Positions 29,691 to 42,849 are shown, numbered from the stretch's first letter. The stretch is DNA of 64,000 bases from Phymorhynchus buccinoides (GCA_017654935.2 CM065706.1:13961134-14025133); one strand, 5' to 3'. Notes: a model not told the origin generated them from the sequence alone. Translations and numbers: made by a program.

Positions 29691-31174
29691 AAGCAATGAG
29701 TGGAGCTGAGAGGAAACTAGTTTTTTTTAAGCATTTTTGTACGACGCTTAATTAGGATATAATTTGCGCTATATAAGTGTCTGTTTATTATTATTATAAT
29801 TATTGTGTGTTGTTGGTTGTTGTTGTGTTGTTTTGTGTTTTGTTGTGTGTTGTTTTATATTATTATTATTAGTATGTAATGCTTGCGAGAACGAGGAAAT
29901 GGAAATAATCACATAAAGAAAATAAGTAACGCTAATACTAATATAATATGTCGTGCATTTGAAACGATGCAATAAATGACAATCTAGTATGGCAATTGTA
30001 TCGATGGGGATTTGCTGAGCTGTCCGTTATGTAAAATGAAGGAATTGACCAGTAAGACTAAAAAGCGTTTGTGTTGAACACTCTATTCTCTGCACTCTCT
30101 TTGGACACTGCCTTTTCCTTATGCTTACTGTTATCTACTATCTGTCTGCCTTTCTGGTCCATTCTCAAGATGTCTTGAAATGTACTGCTGAAACTGGAAG
30201 GAATTGAAGCTAGTTTGATGTTCCATTCTTAGTGAAAATAATAGTTCTTCCGAATAATAACGTAGGAGATCCCTGGAGCCGTGAGACAGGGGAGTTCAAC
30301 AAACAACCGACTGGAAGGACTCTTGGAAAAAACAAAACCAATGTCCCCTCCCTCTTTTCACACTAAAAAGATCAGCCAAGAAGCTACTGTACAAAGCTTC
30401 TGAATCTGCAGAACCCAGACTTTCAGTTCCAGGCTCCAAGGCAGTCCATGGAATAGCAAGCGGGACGGTGGAGGGTCGTTAGTGGGCAATTGGCCACCTG
30501 CAACTAGGGTTATTAAAACGCCCTTGACGGCAGAGAATTAAGCCTGTGGGTCAGTATCCAAAAGGGCATCAACTCTTTTTTTTCGATTGCAAAAAAGGCA
30601 GCCATTTAGTGACATCAAATAGGTTATTGGCGAGAGTCATGCCCTGGTTGGTCAGTACCTCAAGCATCCTTCCACCACCCCCAAGGGCATCACTCTTGAA
30701 AGAAGGTAGGTGTTGCAGTGGAAATAGCAGGCAGAGGGGAACCGACGGCACAGGCGCCATGGGAAGAGACCCCCCTGTGCGCGCCTCTGACAGCCGACAG
30801 TCCAAGCACCATGCACTTAATAACAATATGAGGAGACACTGACAACTCCACACAAAGCACACACCTGTATTCTCAGGTTAGGATGGAGAGAGAGAGAGAG
30901 AAAAAAACACACGAAATAAACATTACGGCATGCAAGCATAGCAGTTAAGGCTTATATGTGAACGACACCACGAAAGGGACATTAAGTGTCAAAATGGACC
31001 ATTCTTGAGTAAAGGGTACAGTTAGAACCCTCACTAACCAGCACTAAGTTTACGAAATGGTAAAAATCTTAGGTAAAATGACATAAATAATAAGTCTAAA
31101 ATTATAATTAAAAGGATAATAGAAAGACTAGGGAGGGCCAATATGCGATGGAATCCAAAATTGGAAAAAAATAG

Positions 31175-31300
31175 AATTAATATAAAATCTCAATTATTAA
31201 GCTGAGACGCCGTTCCCCTAGTCTGAAGGACTAAAAAACGTTGAGGGCATTTGAAAATGCAGAATAGTTTGCTTTGATAAAACTTGTTTGTGTCAATGTC
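31175..31300 (+). repeat. Dispersed repeat, right arm copy of the 4640 element
   Basis: Same orientation as 4640-4765, sharing GTCTGAAGGACTAAAAA and GCAGAATAGTTTGCTTTGAT. It lies immediately next to the right-arm MITE. Confidence 0.75.
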
Positions 31301-31319
31301 TGATTGGAATAGTCATGTC

Positions 31320-31490
31320 TAATAGGGGAAGGACGGGTAAAAAGCGCATGGGCGGTGTAAGAAGCCCACCCAATTATCATTCAGGAAATGAAAGCCATTC
31401 ATTTTCATTTGCCCATGAGACGAGCAAACGTCTAGCTTCGTCCATGGGCAAGTTGACTGAAATTTTATTTATTTCGAAAGGAGGCAATGT
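31320..31490. mobile_element. Foldback MITE, right arm
   Basis: Begins ATAGGGGAAGGACGGGTAAA and carries GCGCATGGGCGG and GCCCATGAGACGAG. It is the mirror counterpart of 24500-24655. Confidence 0.65.
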
Positions 31491-31509
31491 CATCCATATC
31501 GTTTAGGAT

Positions 31510-33580
31510 TTTTGGAGCCAATTTGCTAAATGTCTAAACAACATAGTAGTAATAGAATAAGAAAGTAAAAACAGAAAGAAGAAATGATGACAGAAAGAAA
31601 CAATCCTGCATCTGTGAACAAACACACAAAATGCACATTTTACAATAGGGTTAGCTATTCTGCCTATTTTGCTGCTATAGCAATACATCCAAGACAAGAG
31701 AAACTAAAAGATGTGACAAAGAGGGAACACAATGAAATAGGTATGAGAACAGAAAGGTAGATGGTTAGAGGGGTGAAGTGACAAGAAGAGAAAAACTAGA
31801 GCGTAAGACGCAGTCACTGGTCAGGAAGGGCATAATTCGAAATTGACGATATAATGTCAATTTATAATGTATAAAATTTGGATAAATAATATGTTGTAAA
31901 ACGAAAATGCAAGTTGCAAATTAAAAGTAACTCCTTGTCGGAGATATTACTTTACCCTGGTAAAACCAAGTTTTGTAGAGCTGTTTCTTTATAACACGTG
32001 TAGCACGTGAATCTCGGAAACTTATTAGGGTAACTCGCGCGACTGCTCACACAGCCAGGCGGCCAAATAGGACACTGTTGGTGGTGTGCACAGCACTGTG
32101 TTCTGGCGATGTTGAGCAGAAGGCTGCGCCTAAACAGTCGTTTTTAACCGGGTCCACTCCTTGCTGTTTATGGTGGTTATTCTTGGCGATGACCATCCGA
32201 GTTTGCTTTCTTTCGGAAGCAGACACCTACTCGGTCATCGGGAACGATCTTTTTTACGCTAAGAAGGCCACGATCGCGGAGAGACAAGCGATCCAATATT
32301 TGTGGGGCCAATTTGAATTCGGTATCATTCTGAACGGTAATTATATAATCTTAAAACAAAGCGCGTTACATTAATTATTTTCTACAATGTACACCAAATT
32401 TGGGCATTAGACTAAATCGCAATGCGGTCAAAGGTCTCTCCACAAGTCGGGAGGTGTAAGTCGAAGACTGTTCGGACATGTTTGTCACGCTCAGGATGTT
32501 TGCGATCTGTGAGTCGCACAAAAAGCTAGGCCTTAATCTGTCTAATGGTTGGGGTTCATGTGCCCCTTTGAATAACTTTATTTGGTACAATGTTTTGTTT
32601 ATTGGTAAAAAAAAAGAAAAAGTTATGGCTGTTGTATTCATCCAAACTTGATACCGGTAAGGAGGTAATCCTTGATCAACTTTTTCTTTATAGTCATGTT
32701 AAAAAAAGCTACACATTTTAAAAGTCGTAACTTTCTAAATTTTCGACGATTTGGATAATTTGGGTATCATTTTAAGGTCTTGTCGGGCTCTTTCAATGAC
32801 ATAAATTTCATTAGATGGACCAAAAACGTAAAGGATGTTTTAAATTTATAAACACCCTACATTATGGTGTCTTAAAAATATATACCTTTTTGAGAGAAAG
32901 TTACCCGTTTTCGGCTGGTGTGTGCGTCATACGTTTAAGTTTGTTAAAAGGCCAGTACATGGTGTAAAAACACTCACACCGAAACTAATCACGGGAAAAT
33001 TCTGTCGCGAAGCTATTCAAGTAGGGCTAGAATATTGACAAGCTTTTCAGTTCCTTGAAGGGGGGTGGCCCAGTCCCCCCTGTAACCCCTTCTGTTGGGT
33101 GGACCTCAGACTGGGAAGCCGGAGAGAGGAAGGGAGACAGCCTCGCGCTGTCGAGGGAGCCGATGGTTGAGTGTGGTGCAAGGGCACCAACGGACATGAA
33201 AACGTTTGGGGGAGAACGTTGGGGGGAGGTGCAACCAAGTTTGTGACCTTGGTGGAGAACGACGGTGCTTCGCACGGAGACAGATTAAGTTTTTTTAGTT
33301 GGGTGTCACGAGGACGGTTGTGTTGTAAAAAAATTATCCTGTCAGTGCCGTGTCCAAGACGAACATTTTTTTAATCATACAAAGGGACAAAGTGTTCTCG
33401 TTTAGTTTTAAGAAAAAGGGGTGATAATCGAAAGTTGTGTTAGTGTGTAAAGCCAAGTTAAAGCTCGGGTAAGAACGCGCGTGTGATGAGAGGGAGAGAC
33501 AAAGTGGTGAGAGTTTGTTCAGTTTCTGTACAACACAGCCACGCGGCAGTATTTTCGGCTGCAATAATGCTTCGTCTGCA
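31510..33580. other. Right-arm counterpart of 22331-24450, no recognised gene
   Basis: Inverted copy of left-arm DNA with many small indels. The open frame at 32078-32374 (plus) reads antisense to the left-arm frame at 23755-24075 and is not conserved as protein, so it is not called. Confidence 0.45.
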
Positions 33581-33599
33581 GTTGTACACGGAACCTTTA

Positions 33600-34035
33600 A
33601 GATATCACAATATGAATAAGGCCCAAAAGCTGATAGCAATTCGGCTCCGGGACCTTGACCTTATTTCGAACTCGGCCTAGATATCCTTTAGTCCTATACA
33701 CATGCAAACTTGAGCATCATAGATACTCTTTCAAACGTTTATTGCGCCCAGGTGCCTGACAGGCATTTTCGGCTCCAGTGGACCCTGAACTTTAACCTAT
33801 GACCTTCATTTTCGAACTTGGCCTAGATATCTTTAGCTACCCATCCACGTGAAAATTTGAGCGTTCCTAGATCCCTCGTTTAAACATTATCGTGCAAGGT
33901 GCTCGGCAGCTTTCGGCTTCAGCGACCGACACCTATGACCTTCATTTCGACTTGGAATAGATATCTTAGATAACTATCCGATGCAAACAGTGAGCATCAT
34001 AGGTCCCTCCGTTCAATATTATCGTGCGAGGTAAT
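33600..34035. repeat. ~125-bp satellite, right arm
   Basis: Inverted copies of the left-arm satellite unit (CCTAGATATCTTTAG, GACCTTCATTTCGA, ATTATCGTGC), about four units. The array runs directly into a truncated Tc1 end at about 34033. Confidence 0.8.
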
Positions 34036-34155
34036 TGCCTTCAATTTCGAGCAATCGTTTGGTCTGTACATTTGATCAAAGTGGGTACGTGTCGAAATTT
34101 GATTTCCCAAAGTCATTTAAATCACAAGACAGGGCATTCTGATGCTCCCAAAAGT

Positions 34156-35184
34156 TCAGTAATGCGTGTATCCGCCATGGCTGTTCTGGCACTCGACGCA
34201 GCGAGTCCTCATGGAGTTGACCAGGGTGGTGAAGATCCTCTGTGGAAGCGCCTGCCACTCAGCCTGCAGCATCTGGTAGAGGTGCTGGGCATCCCTGGGA
34301 GGGGGGTGGTTGCTCCTCACTTTGCGATCCAGCTCATCCCAGAGGTTCTCAATCGGGTTGAGATCGGGACTGCATGCTGGCCACTCCATTCTGTTGACTC
34401 CAGACTGCTGCAGGAAGTCGTTGACCACCCTTGCCCTGTGGGGGCGAGCGTTGTCATCCTGGTAGACAGCCGGCGGTCCCATCTGCTGCAGTGTAGGCAC
34501 AGCCAGCGGTCGAAGGATCTCATCCCGGTATCGGAGGCCAGTCAGGTTACCCTGTACATGATACAAGGGTGTTCTGTGGTGAAGGCTGAAGGCCCCCCAG
34601 ACCATTACAGAACCTCCACCAAAGGCCACCTTTTCTTGGACAGTGGCGTCAATAAAGCGTTACCCTGGGCGCCTCCAGACCCTCAGTCGGCCGTCGTTGT
34701 GGTTCAGGGTGAAGCGTGATTCATCACTGAACAGGACCTGGGACCATTGCTGACGTGTCCACCTCACGTGACGTCTGCAGAAGGCGCGGCGTGCTGCCCT
34801 ATGGGCTGGAGTTAAGCGTGGCCGTACAGCTGGGCGACGAGAACGGAGGTTAAACCCATGAAGGCGGTTCCGTATGGTCTGCTGGCTGATGTTGATGTTA
34901 GTAGCCACCCTCAGCTGCCTTCGAATGATGCTGGAAGAGGCTGTTCTTGTCTGCAGGGCTTGTCGTTCAATGAGACGATCTTCACGTGGAGTTGTCTTCT
35001 TCGGTCGACCAGATCTGCGTCTTTCATGGACCCTCCCAGTGGCTGTGAAGCGTTGAATCAGTCTGACAATGACCGAGATGGACACCTGAAGTCGCCTGGC
35101 CACTTCTCGCTTGGGAACACCATCTTGGAACCATGCAACAGCTCGTCCCCTATCCAACTCGCTCAATTTTCGTCGTGGAGGCAT
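34156..35184 (-). pseudogene. Tc1-like DD34E transposase with a single nonsense codon
   Basis: The reading starts MPPRRKLSELDRGR at 35184 and ends with TGA at 34156, about 342 codons in one frame, a normal Tc1 length. The N-terminal part has paired helix-turn-helix DNA-binding motifs and the GRPKKT linker. The catalytic triad is complete: Asp in LFSDESRF (residue ~154), Asp in VYQDDNARPH, and Glu in NPIENLWDELDRK, exactly 34 residues after the second Asp. Only an in-frame TAA at 34660-34662 breaks it; the left-arm copy has GAA at that spot. The enzyme would cut and paste elements ending in the ACAAAAAGTT inverted repeat, but this copy lacks both ends: about 200 bases are missing on each side relative to the left arm. 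Confidence 0.85.
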
Positions 35185-36354
35185 TGTCAAATCAGGCCTA
35201 ATAATGGTGGTATGTCTTCTTATAAAGCCAAGCAAGAGACAGCATCTCACACATAAACAGCAGTGCTTGCACGTGCATAATGGTTTTTCCATCTGGCTTG
35301 AGCAATGTGTTCATGCAGAACGATCCAAAACAAGGTCCTTTTTCGCAAGTTTCCGCTTTTTCTTTTGCTGCCCAGCTCAGTAATAGAGAATCACGTGCAA
35401 TGTTTCCACTAACACAACATAGCCCACTTACAGCTGAACAAGAATTCATAACAATTGGGCTTGACTGAGAAAAAAATAACAGGAGCGAACGGAGTTTATG
35501 GTGGGGTGGGGGTTGAAACAAAGCCAGGGCGTAAACAAGCCACTACCGGGGGGGTAGGCTAAGAAAAGAGAAGAAAAGCAACATAACAATCGGCAGGAGT
35601 AGTGGTCAAGGTTATTGCCCTTCCGCCATTTGCCCTAAGAGTTAATTAACCTGTTGTGGGAGGGCTGGTGGGGACAGAAAAGTCGCCTACAGAGGGGGGG
35701 GGGGGGGGGGGGAATAGAGGGGTGGGGAGGGGGAGGAGGGGAAGGGGGCGTGACAACGTAATAATTCAGCCACACACCCAAGGGAAATAAGGTCTATGTC
35801 TCTATCTCGTGTTTTTGTTTCTGTGGGTTATTGTCACATTTTGTGTTGTTGTTGTTGTGTCGGTTGTTTGCTGTCGTGCTGTCGTACCCTGAATAGGCTC
35901 CCGGGATCTCCAACAGCCAAACACTGAAACACCTATGTACAAAGGCACAAGCTAGAGCGGATATGAGAACATTCGTTACACGTTCTGTGACCGTTGGGAT
36001 TACCCCGGCGAAACGGAGCAGCCACACAATCCGAACTTGGAGGAAGTCTGTGCTTGCATCTTTCTGGCCTCCTCGATTATGTTAAAACAGATAAGTGACA
36101 AGGAATGATGTAAACCAGAAAAAACCACACCTCCTCTCTCTCTCTTTTCTTCTCTTCATTTCTATCTTACGGATTTGAGCTGTGACAAGACAACAGGATT
36201 TGAATCTAACTGAGCACAGTACAGTATGCTATTGACAATGATCAGTATTGGGTATTGTTTTATGGGAATGTTGATATGACACAAGAGTGGGAGGGAAAGA
36301 GAATGATGTACCTGAGCCAGACAGAATAGGGCCTGTCTTATTTACAGGCACTGG

Positions 36355-36480
36355 ACACACACAGGACATGCACACACACCACACAACACAAACACACACA
36401 CTACAAACACACACCACACACAAACAACACACCACACATAAAACCCGGGGAAAACAGATCTCACACACACCACACACACA
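36355..36480. repeat. (CA)n tracts, right arm
   Basis: ACACAC-rich stretches interrupted by AAACCCGGGG, mirroring 18960-19100. Confidence 0.85.
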
Positions 36481-36839
36481 AAACTCAAAACATACCGAAA
36501 CAAGCTCATTATATAATTGTATTTTTTATAAATTCATTCGTGTTAAAACACAGGGACTATTACAAATAAGCGACGTATCATTCCACACATCACACACACA
36601 AAATATACAAAAGCCAAAGCAGAAAACAGAATAGAAAATACAAATAAACTTGTTGTTAACAAAGGCATCACAGAAGAGAAACCAGCCATTTAAAAACAAG
36701 ACAAACATTAGCTGTTGTTAAAGGACGGAAGTCTTTCAAAAAACAAATCAACTTAAAAATATATAACAAATGACGCCATCAAATCTCAGTGTCTGTTTTC
36801 TCCAGATTGATCAAGTTCTTTAAATTTAAGGAAGCAAAA

Positions 36840-37680
36840 CACAACATATGATCAAGTATACGACTAGGGTGTGCGCGTATGAAAATAATCCCTCAGAGTA
36901 AACTAGTAATGCGGTGAACATCTGCTTCAGGTGGTATGACAGCATATAAAACTTGAAGTGATTCTGTGTAATGGTTCACACCTCTTGCATGGACAGACAA
37001 CAAGTAATCAAACACAAAATACAAGCATGAAACTATTACAATTCCTCTCCCCTTGGAGAAGACACCAGGGCCCAACAAAGTACATTTTCATGATACACTA
37101 TTTCTTAATGGATGCTGTATCTAGCTAATCGCATCGTAAACAATTTTGAATTATTCAAAAAAAGCACAAAATCACTTCAGCCATAACACAAACAAAACAT
37201 ACATAAACAAAAAGGAGAGAAATGAAAGAAGATACAGGTTTTAATTCAGGTTTAGACATAGGGAAGTGGTAGATAAGACTTTTTTTATACTATAGACTTA
37301 GATAGAAAAACTCTCTACAACGAGTGGTTCCCCCACAACAAACCACTACAAGCAAAGCTAGAGCAAATTGGGGAATAAGGGAGCGAAGAGAGTTAGAAAT
37401 GGACCAAGGTAGTCGTGTGCGAACTATTATTTTCCCTTGAAAACAAACGACCGTTATCTATTAATTCTTGACAATATGGCGCGGAAAACTACTTAATGAG
37501 TGATTCATAATGCTTGCACCTTGTTATAACTAGTAGATCATTTGCATAGCCAGAGACGTACAATCATCCAGAAGCAATTTTCATAACAAACATAATCCAG
37601 CAAGATGCATACTAAGAAAAAAATGTTCAAAGGAAACCATCTAAAGTGTATTTAAGTTAATAATCAAATAGATTTCATGA
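36840..37680 (-). pseudogene. Non-LTR RT relic, right arm copy
   Basis: Inverted counterpart of 17830-18600 with extra indels. No continuous frame remains, and motifs are weaker than on the left. Confidence 0.35.
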
Positions 37681-38221
37681 TTCTTTACAAAATATCTGAA
37701 AATATCAAAAACAAAACCCACCCACACACAAAAGCAAACTTGATGTTTTAGTTGGAAATGAAAGAAATCACTACTCCAATCGAAAGTAAGATTACTAATA
37801 TGTATAAAGATCAAAGACAATAAGTACTATTCCACTATCATGATAAAACAAAATCACAGTCCAATGTAGCTAAAAATAATTAAACGGTTAAGCTCTTCTT
37901 AGATACAAAAACCCAGGTTCGTTTTTGCTTCCTGTAATTGAATTTTTTTAATATATTTGTAAAGAACATTCACCTTAACATGTTTGACACGAAAAGTGAG
38001 TCCGGTGGCGCATACAAATGCATCAAGGTGGTGTGGAGTAGGTGGCGGGGTAGTGGTGGTGAAGAGTTTTATTGTTCGACGTAATTTCTTCCAGTTCCGT
38101 CACTGTTGATTGACGGCCGACTTAGTAGGCCTCCGCTGGACGCTGGGCAGCTGGCATAGCCAGGACGCGTGATCACACTCTCATGCATCCTCCTGACCAG
38201 CACACACAGCAGGTAGCTTAG

Positions 38222-38600
38222 TACATCAGTGCTGTCACAGAGGCGTCTCTGTGAATTCTTGTGTTTCTCCCACCTGAACAGAAACGTCCAAGCCAGAGGC
38301 GGCGCCACCCATTTTTTTTTTTTTGGCCATGCATTTTGATGTATAACTGATTAGGACGGGAGGGAGGGGGGTACATTTTGACAAATACAACTTTTTCGTT
38401 GTGCCGGACTGTTTAACTTGTGTGCTACAGTGCATGTAGGACACGGGACCTTCGGGTTAGGTCGTCACATCCGAAACAACTCCACGTTCGAGACCGCAAG
38501 GCCTGTGCAAAGTGAGAGAAATCCCTGTACCCAGGTTCTAACTCGGTTTACTTGACACGAGCGAACGCACTACCACTAGTGACCACTCTACACCAACAGA
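38222..38600 (-). mobile_element. tRNA-derived SINE, right arm copy
   Basis: Reverse complement of the SINE at 16940-17305: tail CACAGAGGCGTCTCTGTGAATT, core with CATCCGAAA, and GGTTCTAACTCGG at the B-box position. Confidence 0.7.
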
Positions 38601-38879
38601 TTGTGAATGCACATACAAATCACATGGGTGCTCTGGGAAACTAATCCAAATCCTGCAAGGCAGGGTCCTGGGGGCCACCCGGCGGAGTGCGGGACAGCGT
38701 CCTACCTGGGGTATCCGTGTGAGAGCATATGAATTAATGCCCTACTGGAAGCTGAAGGGAAATCCAACAGTTTACCCATGTAACTGACAGGCTCTCGTTG
38801 GCACTTCACCTTCGGTTAAACTTCATGACTTCTATAACAGCAACATAGCATCTTCTCAAAGTCTCATAATCCGGAGACG

Positions 38880-39010
38880 CCCTGGACAAACAAAAATCTA
38901 ACTTCGGACCTCTGGACAGCACAAAATCCTGAACTTCAGGACATCCTGGACAAAGTCACACCTGATCTTAGGACTCCTGGACAACAAGCTAATTCCTGTA
39001 TCGTTCCCGA
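38880..39010. repeat. ~35-bp tandem repeat, right arm
   Basis: TCCTGAACTTCAGGACATCC and TCTTAGGACTCCTGGACAA units mirror 16555-16700. Confidence 0.8.
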
Positions 39011-39750
39011 CATCCTGAAGGCAGGAGCTCGCTATGCTAACACACACTCGACATGAACACATATCACACATATTTGGCATAAACAATTGAGGCGATGTGG
39101 GGGTTAAGAAAAAAAAAATGTTCACTTTTTAATACAAATTTAAGCTTTGTTTTTGATGGCCCACGAGGACTTTTGGAGACAGAAAAAGGAAACTCAAACC
39201 GACGTAAGTCACTGGGGGGGGGAGACCTGGGTGGGAGTAAGAATGGGGAGTGGGAATGACGTGGGGATCATCGGGGTAAGTTTGTTGAGTAACGTTTCGC
39301 GCATAGCGCTTCGTCGGACACCCTAAAGTAAGAATTACTTCATACTATACGTGATGCAAATGACTAAATACATCAGGTTTCCATTTCTAATGCTGTTTTT
39401 AAGGGTCAGATTACAACAAGAAACGCTTCAGTTTCATGGGGGCTTTGTAACACCAACACACCTTTCCACTTTTTTCTGCATTCCAGCATCCCCATGCCTG
39501 ACGCATACAACTACACCAGATGAAGCATGCACACATGCCGTGTGCATATGCCACTGGGGGCACAACGCACAATACACACACACACACATGTATGGGTTTA
39601 ATGTGGGGCATAAGTGTGATTAATTGCTGTCATTTTAAAGATGTTTGTTTAAAAGAAATTTAAATCTGAAATTTTGTTCTCGTAAGGGGTGTTATGGTGA
39701 TCATTGCCCAAGTAGCACAATTTCTTTAGATCAAACACTCAATTAATGAT

Positions 39751-41150
39751 GGGACAAAAATTCCTAGTCGGGAATAGGAAAAGGGTAACACTTTTGGAGC
39801 CTGCACTTTTTTTCAAGACGAGACATATAAACAAAGAAGAAATATTGGAGAGACGATTTGTAACTATCAATTAGATACAATGTCCATATAAGTGTCCCTG
39901 CGAACGGGACTAGACGTTAAACGTTGTGACTGTTCATTGAAGAGCATTATGATGATAAGCGTATATTAACACAAATCTGCCTTCATCAGAACGACCTTTT
40001 TAACCCCTTACTCAACATCACATAGAGTTAGTCTGTATAGCTTGAAATGGAGTAGGCTTTGTCGGTGCAAATGTGTAGTTTTTTTTCAATAAACATATCA
40101 AACACTGTCACTGAAATCAGTAATTAGGAGCAATATAATTTCGAACTTTGACAAGGTAGAGAGGTCGCAAATTGGTAGAATACTACAATCGAAAAGAAGT
40201 AGAGTAAATAGGTCTGCAGACCCAACATTATCCTTTTTCCTCTCTCTCTCTCATCTTTCTTTTCTCTCTCTCTCAACTCCCTGATCACACCTTGGCTAAA
40301 CCTGGTCTTCTCGGGGTTGGGGGTAGCATTACCATCTCAGCTCGTAGACAGTACCCGGACCGGCTTCCACTGGCTCCACGCACCACAGGCCACTGCGAAA
40401 ACATCAATAAAAAAATACTAAATAAATAATCTCAATTACACATAAATAAATTCAAACATTAAAACATTAGGTTGGGTAGTTATAGACAAAATTGAACAAA
40501 GGGGCGGAACTCTCTGTGGGTCATTAACTCCCCTCCACCAAAGTTGATTACGATACCAATCTCTAGCAAGTGCCGTGGATCATGAGCCAATGAGTGAGAC
40601 AAAGCAAGCGGTCATTCTCAATAAATAATAATGTGCCAAGTTTGCTTTCATGACCCTTTGTTCTTATGTTTGTTATAATAAAATAAGGTGAAATGAATGA
40701 ATGACTGAATAAAGCAACTAAATATGGAAGAACACATAAAAGAAACTAATGTAAAATTAAAGCCCAGTCCCCATCATTGTCATCGAGACTATATATGCGG
40801 TACAATAGCCGATGCAGGTTAACCGAGGCGTGGTTACCGGCTGTAAAGGCCTATCTATATTGTTTAAAAACTCGGGACTTCACTGGTGTTAAGTACCTGC
40901 TCCGGGCATTGCGCCAGTATTGTTCCACCATCTTTGGTATTTACAAATAGTCCCATATAGTGTCCTATGTACCGAGGAGGACGTAAACATCATTTCACCA
41001 ACCCCAAGTCCCCAATTTTTTAGAACACTTTATTAAGAATTTAGCCTCTGTTAATTTATTGAGGCCTTGGTAAGATTATCCCTTGTTGCTGCCGAACGCG
41101 ATTTTGTTTATATCTGTGGGAAACAACTGTTCACTAACTGGCGACAATAT
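39751..41150. other. No recognised gene
   Basis: Starts where palindrome similarity runs into the left-side gap. It includes GACTAGACGTTAAACG (39909), the kind of motif that closes molluscan SINE tails, and a CT-rich patch at 40235-40280. No supported reading frame. Confidence 0.45.
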
Positions 41151-41164
41151 ATATGTCAACAATA

Positions 41165-41505
41165 CCAGTGAATACGTATTTTACGGACTATAAGGCGCAC
41201 CTGATTATAAAAGAAGCACCACCAAATTTGTATCTTGTGATCGTTAAAAATTGGGACTTTCCTGAGATAGCACTGCCTCCAGGATCGTTCCCACCATCTT
41301 TATATCTACGAAATGTCCCATATTTGTCGTGTTTCAGACCGGATGATCATACTTAAACAGATTTTCATTCATTCGGTGCAACCCAAACTTTTACACAAAA
41401 TTTAATGATGTTATACATATTTTCCTACTATTTTTATTGGTCATACATTATAAGGTGCAATGGTTGCTCTGAAGTCAGGAAAAAGTATCGCCTTATAGTG
41501 CCAAC
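41165..41505. mobile_element. Possible MITE with ACTATAAGGCGCAC-type ends
   Basis: ACGGACTATAAGGCGCACC lies at about 41181-41199 and the complementary CGCCTTATAGTGCC at about 41490-41503, with further ATTATAAGGTG matches at 41448 and 42190. Opposed copies of such a motif a few hundred bases apart suggest terminal inverted repeats of a non-autonomous DNA element. Boundaries are uncertain. Confidence 0.4.
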
Positions 41506-41659
41506 AAGGTGTACCCCTGATTATACGGCACACTCCCAAAATTCTACACTAAAATCCAGATTTTGTTATTACCAGACCAAACGCTATTTTAAGACTTCGC
41601 AAAATGTTCCGGAAAAATTCGGTCGAAATTGGAGGGGGGGTCGTATGACATAAGAGGTT

Positions 41660-42840
41660 GGCCACATTGCATCCGCGGAAAGTAAAAAGTTCAGCGACAT
41701 TCATACTCCTCTCTTTCATGGCACACATACATGACATATAGGAACTGTTGGGTCAATTCCGAACTCCATAGGAATGTGCAATCGATAATTACAGTTTCCT
41801 TCGCCGACTTCTGGTTAATCACCTCCACTCTCTCCAGAGTCAGTGGTTTTTCATTTTTCAAGTTCATGGTTATCGTGCTTTTCCTATGCTTTCGCCATCG
41901 TTTCTACAACAAGGGAAGCGCTCGCGTCTGATTGTTCATGCCCTTGACCAGTGTTTGTTTCCCTTTTGCTCATGAAGTCTATGCAAGACGACACAACGTC
42001 ATAAACCCAACAAAATGGCGGTCGTAAGTCGCGTTTTAGAGGAAGTCGTTTAAGAGAGTTGGTTTACTAGTAAAAATGCATCCGTGCCAACAAATCCGGT
42101 CCTTAAATGAGAGGTGGTCGCTAACAAGGGTCGTAAAATAATGAGTTTTTGTCTGTATAAGCTTCTTACTATAGATATTATCAGTCCATTATAAGGTGGC
42201 AGTGTCTCAGTCTATAGGAAAAATGTATCCCTGATAGTCACAAAAATGTGGTAATGCTTGCTGAATGGCTAAAGGTAAGCCCGCCAGCATTGTTTCACCT
42301 CCTCCCCCACACACGACATGTATATTTTCAGTGTGGCATGGCATACACACACATCTCTCGACACAGACACGTCGCATGCATGCGACGCACATCTATTTTC
42401 TTAGTAAAACATAATGCAAATATAAACATAAAGTAGATAATTCCTTTCACACGTAATTTATATCAACAATTTAAAAAAAGGATTACAAAATACTGGGACT
42501 TTGTTGGTTTCTCTTTTGAGTTTTTCTAACTACATCTGTCTGTCTCATAACTCTCTGTCTGTCATGTTTTGTGTGTCTCTGTGTCTCCTCGCTTGTCTAG
42601 GTCTCGTGTCCTCATCTTTTTTGTAATTGAAGTCCCTCCAAAATTAGATATTATGACTTCACAGATGATATAAGCAGGTTACAACGGCTTTCATAACATT
42701 GGCCGTAGTAGTACTTATTATGCACACATTAAACAAAAATCTACTCCTATTTTTCTTTCTAGCGCAGCTAGACTACATAAGAACTTTAATGCCTGCTGCA
42801 TTCATGCGCGCGCATGTGTAGTGACATGGATAACGTAAGT
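41660..42840. other. No recognised gene
   Basis: Mixed-composition DNA with no supportable reading frame, RNA gene or clear repeat, apart from another ATTATAAGGTG fragment near 42190. Confidence 0.4.
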
Positions 42841-42849
42841 GAGGATTAG

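Larger units (their letters stand above)
15903..39750. repeat. Giant imperfect palindrome, two ~12-kb arms
   Basis: The left arm (15903 to ~27975) reappears as reverse complement in the right arm (~27975 to ~39750). Matched landmarks, left/right: the C-run near 15950 and its counterpart near 39680; CAGGA tandem repeat 16555/38880; SINE 16940-17305/38222-38600; RT relic 17830/36900-37680; GT/CA tract 18960/36360; Tc1 element 20153-21730/34060-35480; ~125-bp satellite 21780/33600; MITE 24500/31320; AAT tract 26050/29790; ~430-bp units 27430/28080. The arms differ mainly by many small insertions and deletions, plus losses of up to ~200 bases in the right arm. The mirror centre is close to 27975. 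The left end is hidden in the N gap. Confidence 0.92.
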
